Below are positions 15,159-22,821 of a stretch of DNA of 64,000 nucleotides, one piece after another. Made by a program: the position numbers and the translations under genes. The notes under the pieces are model-generated. The model ran no database searches. It saw only the letters and a program-made list of their open reading frames with translations, and was not told where the DNA came from. The stretch is from Inquilinus sp052078665 (GTDB lineage: Bacteria; Pseudomonadota; Alphaproteobacteria; DSM-16000; Inquilinaceae), in NCBI RefSeq assembly GCF_052078665.1, contig NZ_JBQJIK010000004.1, forward strand, positions 84,122-148,121. The letters run 5' to 3'. Each line of letters begins with the position of its first letter. The first letter of the stretch is position 1.

Positions 15159-16682
15159 ATGACTAGACCCTTCAAGACAATCATTTATTTCGCCGCTGCT
15201 ATTTGCGCATCGATGGTGGGTCCGGTCGTCGCCCAGAACGCCCCCGAGCCTCCCCGGGTCGAGACCCGGCAGGGCGCCTCAGGGGTCGAATTGACCCTGA
15301 ACGAGATCAACACCGAGAACTATCCGGACGTCGCCATCTTCGCGACCATTCTGAAAGACGGCGAGCCGGTCACCGGGCTCGGCGCGGGGGACTTCAAGGT
15401 CAGCGAGGACGAGGTGGAGCAGAGTCCGCTGACGGTCGAGGCGCAATTGCCGCCGCTCTCGGTCGTGGTGACGGTGGATGTCTCGGGCTCGATGTCCAAG
15501 CGCATGGATGCAACCAGGACCGCCGCCGCCGATTTCGTCGGCCGGCTTGGCAAGAACGACGCCGTGCAGCTGGTCAGCTTCCAGCGGGAGATCGCCACGC
15601 TGACTCCGATGACGATCGATAAGGAAAATGTCGTCGAGGCGATCGGCGGGCTCGCCGCCCGCGGCGACACGGCGCTTTTCGATGGCTTGTTGACCTCGCT
15701 CGACCTGGTGGCGGAACGCAAGGGCCGCAAGGCGGTGGTGCTGCTGTCCGATGGGGTGGACGACGACGGTACGGGCAAGCCGCTCAGCAAGGCGACGGTG
15801 CGGCAGGCGCTCGAACGTGCCGCCGAGATCAATGTCCCGGTCTTCGTCATCGGGCTGGGGACCGAGATGGACGAGGCGGTTCTGAAACAGATCGCCGGCG
15901 ACACGGGCGGGCGCTATCTGCCGGCCCCTGAGGCCAGCCAGCTGGCTGACGTCTATGACAGCATCGGCAGTCAGCTGTCCGGCCAATACGCGATCCGCTA
16001 CACCTCCTCCCTGCCGGCGGATGGCAGTGCGCGCCGGGTGGACCTGCGGGCAGCGGGCCTTGTCGTGGCGAAAAGCTATACCGCGCCGGGCGGGGCTGAA
16101 GCTGCGCTCGGGAAGCGTCAGGACATTGCAGGGAGAGACTGCGCGGTTCCGGCAGCGATCGCCGGGGAACGGTCGAATCTCGAGAAGGCCAACGAGGGCT
16201 ACAAGCGCGACCTGCTCTCGATTGTGGATCGAAACGACGTGCGGAAGGCGGCGGTCAGGAGAATCCTCGCGGCCGCGGAGGCGACCCCGCCCGGAAGCAT
16301 CGACTGCGCACGAGACACGCTGTCCTCCATCAACGGCCTTTACGACGAGAAGCTGATCGACATCTCGGATCGGAACGATCTCCGCAAACCGCCGACCCGA
16401 GCCCTTTCCGGTCTCTGCACGGCCGGCGGCGATCTGGAGACGCTGCAGGGATGCCTGATCTTCTACGCCGAGTTCTATGACAAGAAGCTGATCGAAATCA
16501 CCACTCGGAACGACCTGATCCAAGCCATTGCCGGCCCTTATGTCGAAGCGCTCGGTCAGCTGGATGATCTCGATGCCGCGCTCGAACGCGCGAACCGACT
16601 CTATGAGATGGACGCGATTTCGATCACGACCCGCAACGAGATTCGCGACAAGCTCCGCGACAAGTTCCTGATGGGCAAGTGA
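15159..16682 (+). CDS. Secreted von Willebrand A domain protein with C-terminal RND-type repeats
   Basis: A 507-residue protein with a signal peptide ending at VAQ (residue 26). The VWA domain spans about 97-280; the MIDAS metal site is DVSGS at residues 107-111 with Thr near 171 (RGDTALFD) and Asp in LLSDGVDDDG near 198, so metal-dependent ligand binding is expected. The C-terminal third has four copies of a motif, Y-x-x-K-L-I-x-I-x-x-R-N-D-L-R, starting at residues 348, 395, 440 and 482. This resembles VWA proteins from the Ca-activated channel-like group, but the repeat array is not one I know. It probably acts in the periplasm. A stand-alone gene. Confidence 0.8.
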   Translation: MTRPFKTIIYFAAAICASMVGPVVAQNAPEPPRVETRQGASGVELTLNEINTENYPDVAIFATILKDGEPVTGLGAGDFKVSEDEVEQSPLTVEAQLPPLSVVVTVDVSGSMSKRMDATRTAAADFVGRLGKNDAVQLVSFQREIATLTPMTIDKENVVEAIGGLAARGDTALFDGLLTSLDLVAERKGRKAVVLLSDGVDDDGTGKPLSKATVRQALERAAEINVPVFVIGLGTEMDEAVLKQIAGDTGGRYLPAPEASQLADVYDSIGSQLSGQYAIRYTSSLPADGSARRVDLRAAGLVVAKSYTAPGGAEAALGKRQDIAGRDCAVPAAIAGERSNLEKANEGYKRDLLSIVDRNDVRKAAVRRILAAAEATPPGSIDCARDTLSSINGLYDEKLIDISDRNDLRKPPTRALSGLCTAGGDLETLQGCLIFYAEFYDKKLIEITTRNDLIQAIAGPYVEALGQLDDLDAALERANRLYEMDAISITTRNEIRDKLRDKFLMGK

Positions 16683-16786
16683 GCGGCGGTGCGCTGTCCG
16701 GAACCGGTTGCCGCATCATCCAAAGCGCGCGTCCGGCTGCATCACCGCGCGCCCCCGCGAAGAGCCGGCATCGGGGGCGGAGTTAG

Positions 16787-16811
16787 TTAACACATTGTTC
16801 AATTGTGTTAA
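16787..16811. promoter_or_regulatory. 25-bp inverted repeat upstream of the 16827 gene
   Basis: Arms TTAACACA (16787-16794) and TGTGTTAA (16804-16811) are perfect complements with a 9-base centre TTGTTCAAT. It lies 15 bases before the start codon in otherwise GC-rich DNA, so it could be an operator or overlap the promoter. Confidence 0.55.
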
Positions 16812-16826
16812 TTCGCGATCTCGTTC

Positions 16827-17474
16827 ATGCTACGTTCTATGGACAAGGCGCAGACCGATTCGATTTCGGAGGCCCCGTCCGCTCCCGCTGAGGAGCGGAC
16901 GGCGCGGCATCTGCGCATGCTCGCCCGGGCGGCCGAGATCCAGATGGAGATCATGGAGGCGACCCGCACCGAGGCGGTGGAGGCACCGCAGCCCGGCGTC
17001 GACTATTGCAAGCGGATCGACGTGATCGCGAAGTCGCTGCGGCTCACCCTGCTCTTGGAGGACAAGTTCGCCAATCATCGCGACGATCGGCGCAAGGCCA
17101 CGGCGAAGCGTGAGGCGGCCCAGGAGGACTCGCACGCGCTGCGGGTGAAGCTGGCGATGCTGGCGGCGGCCTACGAAGCGTCCGGGGATCAGGAGGAGGT
17201 CGAGCGCCGCGCCACCGAGGTGTGCGAGCGGGTGGAGCGGCCGGAGGTGGCGGAGCTGGTCGAGGCCAGCCGGGCCGAGGTCGCGGTGGCGGCCTTGTGC
17301 CGGCGCTGGGGCTATCCGCCGAATGTGGAGCGCTGGCTCGAGATGGCCGACGAGGCCATGGAGGAGCTGGGCTTCCTGCCGTCGGAGGACGGTGAGGACG
17401 ACCCTGAGGATGCGCCCGAGCCTCGCCCGGCCGGTGTCGACCGCCGCAAGCCGAAGCCGCCGGACACGGGATAG
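16827..17474 (+). CDS. Hypothetical protein, alpha-helical
   Basis: A 215-residue protein I do not recognise. Residues 20-60 form a helix with acidic and basic residues (HLRMLARAAEIQMEIMEAT), then CKRIDVIAKSLRLTLLLEDKF, then a charged coiled-coil-like segment around 80-150 (KATAKREAAQEDSHALRVKL) and a C-terminal helical end rich in Glu before a Pro/Arg tail. It may start at the ATG 12 bases downstream (16839). The upstream 25-bp palindrome suggests regulation. Gene order gives no hint. Helical content and charge suggest a DNA- or protein-binding role, but this is not demonstrated. Confidence 0.55.
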   Translation: MLRSMDKAQTDSISEAPSAPAEERTARHLRMLARAAEIQMEIMEATRTEAVEAPQPGVDYCKRIDVIAKSLRLTLLLEDKFANHRDDRRKATAKREAAQEDSHALRVKLAMLAAAYEASGDQEEVERRATEVCERVERPEVAELVEASRAEVAVAALCRRWGYPPNVERWLEMADEAMEELGFLPSEDGEDDPEDAPEPRPAGVDRRKPKPPDTG

Positions 17475-17478
17475 CTCC

Positions 17479-17570
17479 GTAGGTTGGGTTCGCCTTGGGC
17501 GAACCCAACATCCCGCCGCCATCGCGGCCCCCGATCCTGTTGGGTTCGCTTGCCGCGAACCCAACCCACG
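17479..17570. repeat. REP-like palindromic element, copy 1
   Basis: Two hairpins in one element: TTGGGTTCGCC (17484-17494) with GGCGAACCCAA (17498-17508), and TTGGGTTCGC (17540-17549) with GCGAACCCAA (17555-17564). The same units, again as a pair and flanked by GTAGG and CCTAC, recur at 46605-46685. This is the architecture of REP/BIME elements mobilised by RAYT transposases; no RAYT gene is in the window. Confidence 0.8.
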
Positions 17571-17587
17571 AGATACGGATTGCTTTG

Positions 17588-17630
17588 CCTCTCCCGCTCT
17601 GCGGGAGAGGTCGGAGGCGCTTGCGCCTCC
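17588..17630. repeat. Twin GC-rich hairpins, probable dispersed repeat
   Basis: CCTCTCCCGC (17588-17597) pairs with GCGGGAGAGG (17601-17610) around a 3-base loop, and GGAGGCGC (17613-17620) pairs with GCGCCTCC (17623-17630). This tandem of hairpins next to the REP element looks like another intergenic repeat family rather than a terminator; the remaining DNA up to 17803 shows only the ribosome site of the next gene. Confidence 0.6.
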
Positions 17631-17803
17631 GGGTGAGGGCCCTTTGTCGAGGCCGGGATCCATCCTCACCCGGCCTCGCTGCACGAGCCCGCCCTCGGCA
17701 CCTTCCGCTCCCCCGCACTCACGGGCTGGCATCCGGTGCGGCCCTTTGTAGGATGCAGGCAGGCGCGGCCGGAGCGGCCCGCCGAGTCGCGACGGGAGGA
17801 TAC

Positions 17804-18691
17804 ATGGCCGACATCGCCTATCTCGGCCTCGGCCTGATGGGCCGGGGCATGGTGCGCAACCTGCTGCAGGCGGGCCACCGCGTGCATGCCTGGAACCGCA
17901 GCGCCGTGGAACTGCCGGAGGAGATCGCCGCCCATCCCTTCTATGTCCGCGCCGCCTCGGTGGCGGAGGCGGCCGCCGGCCGCGACCGAATCATGCTCTG
18001 CGTCACCGGGCCGGACGCCCAGCGCGGTGTGCTGCTCGGCCCCGACGGCGCCTTCGCCCATGCCGCCAGGGGCGCGGTGGTCGTCGACAGCACCACCACC
18101 GACCCCGCGGTGTCGCGCAGCCTGGCGGAAGCGGCCGCGCAGGCCGGCCATGGCTATCTCGACGCCCCGGTCTATGGCAGCAAGGACCAGGCCTGGGACG
18201 GCAGCATCGGCTTCATCGTCGGCGGCGACGCCGCGGTGCTGCAGGCGGTGCGGCCGATCCTGGAGGCGGTGTCGGGCGGGGTGCACCATCTCGGCCCCAG
18301 CGGCGCCGGCGCGGTGATGAAGCTGATCGGCAACCTGCTGTCGGCGGCGCAGATGGCGGCGCTCGGCGAGGGCCTGGCCCTGGCCTGCAAGAACGGGCTG
18401 GCGGCCGAGGGCGTGATCGAGGTGCTGGACCGGTTCGGCGGCTCCTCCGGCGTCATCCGCGGCACCGCCCGCAAGACCCTGGCCAACGACTTCACGCCGG
18501 CCTTCCACCTCAAGAACATGGCCAAGGACATCGGGCTGATGCTGGATCTCGGCCGCGCCAGCGGCGTGCCGATGCCCGGCACCGCCCTGACCGCGGAGCT
18601 GTACCGCGCCGCCCTGGTCGCCGGCTATGGCGAGCTGCAGGCCAATGCCGTGCACAAGCTCCAGTTCCGCCTCGCCGGCATCGAGGAATGA
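17804..18691 (+). CDS. NAD(P)-dependent oxidoreductase, beta-hydroxyacid dehydrogenase family
   Basis: A 295-residue enzyme with the Rossmann fingerprint YLGLGLMGRGMVRNLL at the N-terminus, DAPVYGSKDQAWDGS (substrate loop, about 122-136), the conserved catalytic Lys in GAGAVMKLIGN near 169, and KDIGLMLD near 243. It is related to 3-hydroxyisobutyrate and tartronate semialdehyde reductases and GLYR1. The precise substrate is not visible. The start at 17804 is set by GGGAGGA six bases upstream; the open frame before it is not coding. The stop overlaps the next gene by four bases (ATGA). Confidence 0.9.
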   Translation: MADIAYLGLGLMGRGMVRNLLQAGHRVHAWNRSAVELPEEIAAHPFYVRAASVAEAAAGRDRIMLCVTGPDAQRGVLLGPDGAFAHAARGAVVVDSTTTDPAVSRSLAEAAAQAGHGYLDAPVYGSKDQAWDGSIGFIVGGDAAVLQAVRPILEAVSGGVHHLGPSGAGAVMKLIGNLLSAAQMAALGEGLALACKNGLAAEGVIEVLDRFGGSSGVIRGTARKTLANDFTPAFHLKNMAKDIGLMLDLGRASGVPMPGTALTAELYRAALVAGYGELQANAVHKLQFRLAGIEE

Positions 18692-19527
18692 ACCTCCCAT
18701 CCCACCCGGCCACGGCCGGCGGCGCCTACACCCAGCTGGCGACGCTGGCCGATGGCCGGATCCTCCGCTATCGCCGCATGGGCGCCGGCGGCGGCATTCC
18801 GATCGACCCGATCGTCATGGTGCACGGCTTCGCCGGCGAGCTGCTGACCTGGGCCGCCTGCCAGGTGCAGCTCTCGGCCCGGCATCCGACCTATGCGCTG
18901 GACCTGCCCGGCCATGGCGGCTCGTCCCAGGATCTTGGTTCGGGCGGCGTGCCCGGCCTGGCCGATGCCCTGCTGGCCTTCCTCGACGCCGTCGGCATCG
19001 GCCGCGCCCATCTGGTCGGCCATTCGCTGGGCGGGGCGGTGGTGATGCAGGCGGCCCTGTCCCGCCCCAGCCACGCCGCCTCGCTGACCCTGGTCGCGTC
19101 CAGCGGCCTGGGCGAGGAGGTCGACACCGGCTTCATCGACCGGCTGCTCGGCGCCGGTGATCCGGAGACGCTGGCGACGGTGCTGCGGCCGCTCTACGCC
19201 GATCCCGGGCTGATCACGGCTGAGCTCGGCGAGCTGGTGCTGACGGCCCTGTCCGGCCCGGGCGTGCGCGCGACGCTGCGCCGCCTGGCCGACCAGTGTT
19301 TCGCCCCGGGCCGCCAGCGCCTGGTGCTGCGCGACCGGCTGGCGGAGCTGGCCGTGCCGGTCCAGGTGCTGTGGGGCACGGACGACTCCGTCCTGCCGGC
19401 GCGTCAGGCCCAGGGGCTGCCGCCGGCGGTGGCGGTGCACCTGTTCCCCGGCCAGGGCCACATGCTGCCGATCGAGGCGGCGGCCGGGGTCAGCCGGCTG
19501 ATCGAAGAGATCGTCGCCGCCGGCTGA
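18688..19527 (+). CDS. Alpha/beta hydrolase
   Basis: A 279-residue serine hydrolase. The oxyanion hole block is VHGFAGELLTWAAC near residue 50, the nucleophile elbow is GHSLGG near residue 111, the acid is in WGTDDSVLPARQ near 231, and the histidine is in GQGHMLPIE near 255. These residues place it with ester, lactone or C-C hydrolases; substrate unknown. It overlaps the upstream dehydrogenase by four bases, so the two probably work on a common pathway, for example reduction of a hydroxyacid and hydrolysis of its ester. Confidence 0.87.
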   Translation: MNLPSHPATAGGAYTQLATLADGRILRYRRMGAGGGIPIDPIVMVHGFAGELLTWAACQVQLSARHPTYALDLPGHGGSSQDLGSGGVPGLADALLAFLDAVGIGRAHLVGHSLGGAVVMQAALSRPSHAASLTLVASSGLGEEVDTGFIDRLLGAGDPETLATVLRPLYADPGLITAELGELVLTALSGPGVRATLRRLADQCFAPGRQRLVLRDRLAELAVPVQVLWGTDDSVLPARQAQGLPPAVAVHLFPGQGHMLPIEAAAGVSRLIEEIVAAG

Positions 19528-19611
19528 CGGGCGGAGGGGTCATCATACCACCTTGCCGGCGCGCGCGATCTGCGCTTCGCTGCCCCCTACTCGTCCTTGC
19601 CGGAGCCCGGA

Positions 19612-20751
19612 ATGGCGGAACTCGATCGGCTGAGCGATCTGATCGGCCGGATCTACGACGCCGGGACTGATCCCGACGCCTGGCGGCCCGTGCTCACCGA
19701 CATCTGCCGCTGGACCGGCGGCGAGGTGGCGCAGGTCCTGGTGCTGGAAGCCACGGCCGCGGCCCCCTTCTTCACCGCCGCCGTCGGCTACGACCCGGCC
19801 GCCCATGCCCGCTACCTGCGCGACTATGCGCTGGAGGATCCGCGCCTGCCGGCCTGGCGGCGCCTGCCGCCGACCGTCCATCGCTGCCATCAGGTGGTCG
19901 ACGCCGCCTGGTTCGACCGCCAGGATTTCGGCGCCTTCCTGGACGAGAACGGCTGCCGCTGGGCCATGGGCGCCATCGATCCGGACTTCGACGGCGTCGC
20001 CGGGATGAGCGTGCGCCGGCCGCGCCGGGCCGGACCGTTCACGCTGGAGGAGGCGCACCGCTTCGACCTGCTGGTGCCGCATATCCGCCGTGCGCTGGCG
20101 CTGGCCCAGCGGCTGGACGGGCTGGCCGGCCGGGCCCGGCTCGCCGAGGATGTGCTCGACCGGTTCGACCGGGCGGTGGTGCTGCTCGCCGCCAGCGGCC
20201 GGGTGGTGCATGTCAACGCCATGGCCGACCGGCTGTTCGAGAGCGGCCGGCTGCAGCTGCGCGGCAACCGGCTCGATTCCGCCGATCCGGCCGAAGCGGC
20301 GGCGCTGCGCGGGCTGATCGCGGCCACACTGGACCCGAGGCCCGGCGGCGATGCGGTGAAACTCTTGTCCGGCACCGCCGGGGCGCCGCTGATCGCCAGC
20401 GGCTGCCGCCTGCCGGACCGGCGCCCGACCGCCGTCGCCACGCCGCAGGCCGTGGCGGCGCTGTTCCTGAGCCCGATCGGGGCCAGCCGGGACGATCTCG
20501 GCCGGGTGCTGCCGGGGCTGTTCGGCCTCAGCCGGGCGGAGGCGCGGCTGGCCGTGGCCCTGCATGACGGCTTCTCGCTGTCCGAGATCGCGGGGCAGCT
20601 GCAGCTCAGCCGCGAGACGCTGCGCAGCCAGCTCCGCTCGGTCTTCGACAAGACCGGCACGCGGCGGCAGGGCACCTTGATCCGCCTGCTGACCGATCTG
20701 GCCCGCGAAAGCCGGCTGGCGCGGCGGTCGTCCGGCCAGCGGCAGCTGTGA
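19612..20751 (+). CDS. LuxR-family helix-turn-helix transcriptional regulator
   Basis: A 379-residue regulator with an N-terminal sensor-like half and a PAS-like central segment (residues about 180-260, VVLLAASGRVVHVNAMADRL). The C-terminal LuxR-type DNA-binding domain runs from about 315 (LSRAEARLAVALHDGF, LSEIAGQLQLSRETLRSQL). Related regulators occur widely in alphaproteobacteria; ligand and target are unknown. I chose the ATG at 19612 because GGAGCCC lies just upstream; a TTG five codons earlier is the alternative. Followed by a DoxX gene on the same strand. Confidence 0.83.
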   Translation: MAELDRLSDLIGRIYDAGTDPDAWRPVLTDICRWTGGEVAQVLVLEATAAAPFFTAAVGYDPAAHARYLRDYALEDPRLPAWRRLPPTVHRCHQVVDAAWFDRQDFGAFLDENGCRWAMGAIDPDFDGVAGMSVRRPRRAGPFTLEEAHRFDLLVPHIRRALALAQRLDGLAGRARLAEDVLDRFDRAVVLLAASGRVVHVNAMADRLFESGRLQLRGNRLDSADPAEAAALRGLIAATLDPRPGGDAVKLLSGTAGAPLIASGCRLPDRRPTAVATPQAVAALFLSPIGASRDDLGRVLPGLFGLSRAEARLAVALHDGFSLSEIAGQLQLSRETLRSQLRSVFDKTGTRRQGTLIRLLTDLARESRLARRSSGQRQL

Positions 20752-20821
20752 TGGCGGACACGGCGCGGCCACAATGATTTGGTTAACCTGCTGCCATAGA
20801 GACAGCACAGCGAACCGTTTC

Positions 20822-21265
20822 ATGTCCTCCACCATGGTCGTACACAACACCGAGCAGAATTCAGGGCTCGACCTCATCCAGCTCGCGGGTCGGCTCTGCC
20901 TGGCACTCGTCTTCTTCGCCGCCGGCATCTCCAAGATCCCGGACTGGGCGTCGATGGTCGCGATGGTGCAGGCCCGCGGCCTGCCGGAGCCCGAACTGCT
21001 GCTCGGCGCCGCCGCGGCGCTGCAGATCGTCGCCGGCGCCTTCCTGCTGCTCGGCTGGCACACCCGGCTGGCGGCCCTGGCCCTGGCCGGCTTCACCATC
21101 GTCGCCACGGTGATCTTCCACCCGTTCTGGGACTCAGCCCCGAACCGGTTCGAGCTCGATTTCGCGATCTTCATGAGCAACCTCGCCGTGCTCGGCGGGC
21201 TGCTGTTCATCGCCGGCACCGGCGGCGGCCGCCACTCCCTCGACAGCGGCCCGGGCGAGGACTGA
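20822..21265 (+). CDS. DoxX family membrane protein
   Basis: A 147-residue protein with four hydrophobic helices and the DoxX features LAGRLCLALVFFAAGISKI, GLPEPELLLGAAAALQIVAG and the FHPFW patch near residue 100. DoxX proteins are inner-membrane proteins linked to thiol and oxidative stress in some bacteria; their reaction is debated. The ATG at 20822 gives a short polar lead before helix 1; an ATG four codons later is also possible. It lies 70 bases after the LuxR gene and may be its target, which is inference. Confidence 0.83.
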   Translation: MSSTMVVHNTEQNSGLDLIQLAGRLCLALVFFAAGISKIPDWASMVAMVQARGLPEPELLLGAAAALQIVAGAFLLLGWHTRLAALALAGFTIVATVIFHPFWDSAPNRFELDFAIFMSNLAVLGGLLFIAGTGGGRHSLDSGPGED

Positions 21266-21274
21266 TCCGCGCGC

Positions 21275-22066
21275 TTACCAGCCGGCGATCACGGCACCCT
21301 TGAACCGGTCGGCCAGGAACTGCTTCACCGCGTCGGTGTGGTAGCTCTCGACCAGGGTCTTGACCCAGGGCTCGTCCTTGCGCGCGGTCTGCACCGCGAT
21401 GATGTTGACATAGGGGCCGTCCGCCGCCTCGCGCAGGATCGCGTCCTTGGCCGGGTCCAGCCCGGCCTCGACCGCGTAGTTGGTGTTGATCGCCGAGATG
21501 TCGGTGTCGTCCAGCGACCGCGGCAGCTGCGCCGCGTCCAGCTCGATGATCTCCAGCTGCTTCGGGTTGCCGGTGATGTCGGCCACGCTCGGCTTCAGCC
21601 CGACGCAGTCGGCCAGCGTGATCAGCCCGGCGGATTGCAGCAGCAGCAGGACGCGGCCGCCATTGGTCGGGTCGTTCGGGATGCCGACCACGGCGCCGTC
21701 GCGCAGCTCGCCGATCGCCTTGATCTTCTTCGAGTAGATGCCGATCGGGAAGGTGACGGTGCTGGCCACCTTGCTGATCTTGTAGCCGCGCTTATCGATC
21801 TCGTTCACGAGATACGGCTCGTGCTGGAACGAATTGGCGTCGAGCTCGCCGGAATCGAGCGCCGCGTTGGGCACGACATAGTCCGAGAACTCGACGATCT
21901 CGATGTCCAGGCCCTTCGCATGCGCGATCGGCTTCACCTGCTCCAGGATCTCGGCATGCGGCCCCGGCGTGACGCCGATCTTCACGGTCTCAGCCAAGGC
22001 CGCCCCGGCATTGGAGGCGGCGGCCAGGGCGAACGCCGCCGCGGCCAGAATCGTCTTCAGGCTCAT
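21275..22066 (-). CDS. metQ: D-methionine ABC transporter, substrate-binding protein
   Basis: A 263-residue MetQ/NlpA-family protein with a signal peptide (about residues 1-25, ending ALAE) but no lipobox cysteine, so it is a free periplasmic binding protein. Diagnostic blocks are KIGVTPGPHAEILE, ALDSGELDANSFQHEPYL and GIPNDPTNGGRVLLLLQ. It delivers methionine to MetI/MetN. It is third in the operon metN-metI-metQ, 86 bases after metI, behind strong hairpins. The operon lies downstream of a SAM-II riboswitch. Confidence 0.93.
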   Translation of the reverse strand: MSLKTILAAAAFALAAASNAGAALAETVKIGVTPGPHAEILEQVKPIAHAKGLDIEIVEFSDYVVPNAALDSGELDANSFQHEPYLVNEIDKRGYKISKVASTVTFPIGIYSKKIKAIGELRDGAVVGIPNDPTNGGRVLLLLQSAGLITLADCVGLKPSVADITGNPKQLEIIELDAAQLPRSLDDTDISAINTNYAVEAGLDPAKDAILREAADGPYVNIIAVQTARKDEPWVKTLVESYHTDAVKQFLADRFKGAVIAGW

Positions 22067-22093
22067 TGTCTTCCCCTCATGTCAAAAAGCCCA

Positions 22094-22146
22094 GCCCGCG
22101 ACTGCGGGCCGGCCCTTAGGCCGAACCGCCGGGCACGGCCCGGCGG
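22094..22146 (-). terminator. Hairpin cluster between metI and metQ
   Basis: Three inverted repeats: GCCCGC with GCGGGC (22094-22109), GGCC with GGCC (22111-22122) and CCGCCGGGC with GCCCGGCGG (22126-22146). No T tract follows. They may shield the metQ mRNA from degradation or reduce read-through, so that MetQ is made at a different level from MetI and MetN. Confidence 0.5.
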
Positions 22147-22152
22147 CCTCTG

Positions 22153-22821
22153 TCAGGTTCCGGCGCGCTGCCGCTTGTTGACGCGGCGGGCCAGCCGGTC
22201 GCCGGCCATCTGCACCGCCTGCACGAACAGGATCAGCACGATCACCACCGCGGCCATCATCTCCGGCATGAAGCGCTGGTAGCCGTAGCGGATGCCGAGG
22301 TCGCCCAGGCCGCCGCCGCCGACCGCGCCGACCATGGCGGAATAGCCGATCAGGCTGACCACGGTCAGGGTCAGGCCCAGCACGATCGCCGGCATCGCCT
22401 CGGGCACCAGCACCTTGCGCACGATCTGCAGCGGCGTCGCGCCCATCGCCTTGGCGGCCTCGACCAGGCTCTGGTCGACCTCGCGCACCGCCGCCTCGAT
22501 GATCCGGGCGATAAAGGGCACGCAGGCGATGGTCAGCGGCACGATCGCCGCGGTGGTGCCGATCGAGGTGCCGGCGACCAGCCGGGTGAACGGGATGATC
22601 GCCACCACCAGGATGATGAAGGGGGTCGACCGGGTGGCGTTGACCACCAGCCCGACGATGCGGTTGACGGCCGGCGCCGCAAACAGCTCGCCCTTGCCGC
22701 TGGTCGCCAGCCAGATCCCGATCGGGCCGCCCAGCAGCGTGCCGATCGCGGCCGCGACCGCGACCATGTACAGCGTCGCCCAGGCGGCGTCAGCCAGCAG
22801 CGCGAAGAGTTGCGGGGACAT
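22153..22821 (-). CDS. metI: D-methionine ABC transporter, permease
   Basis: A 222-residue inner-membrane permease with five or so hydrophobic helices and the EAA loop EAAKAMGATPLQIVRKVLVPEAM near residue 140. It forms the channel with the MetN ATPase. It begins at 22821 inside the end of metN (overlap 32 bases), which is a little longer than usual but the MSPQLFALLADAAWATLY start is the family pattern. Expression is expected to be low when SAM is high because of the riboswitch in the leader. Confidence 0.92.
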   Translation of the reverse strand: MSPQLFALLADAAWATLYMVAVAAAIGTLLGGPIGIWLATSGKGELFAAPAVNRIVGLVVNATRSTPFIILVVAIIPFTRLVAGTSIGTTAAIVPLTIACVPFIARIIEAAVREVDQSLVEAAKAMGATPLQIVRKVLVPEAMPAIVLGLTLTVVSLIGYSAMVGAVGGGGLGDLGIRYGYQRFMPEMMAAVVIVLILFVQAVQMAGDRLARRVNKRQRAGT

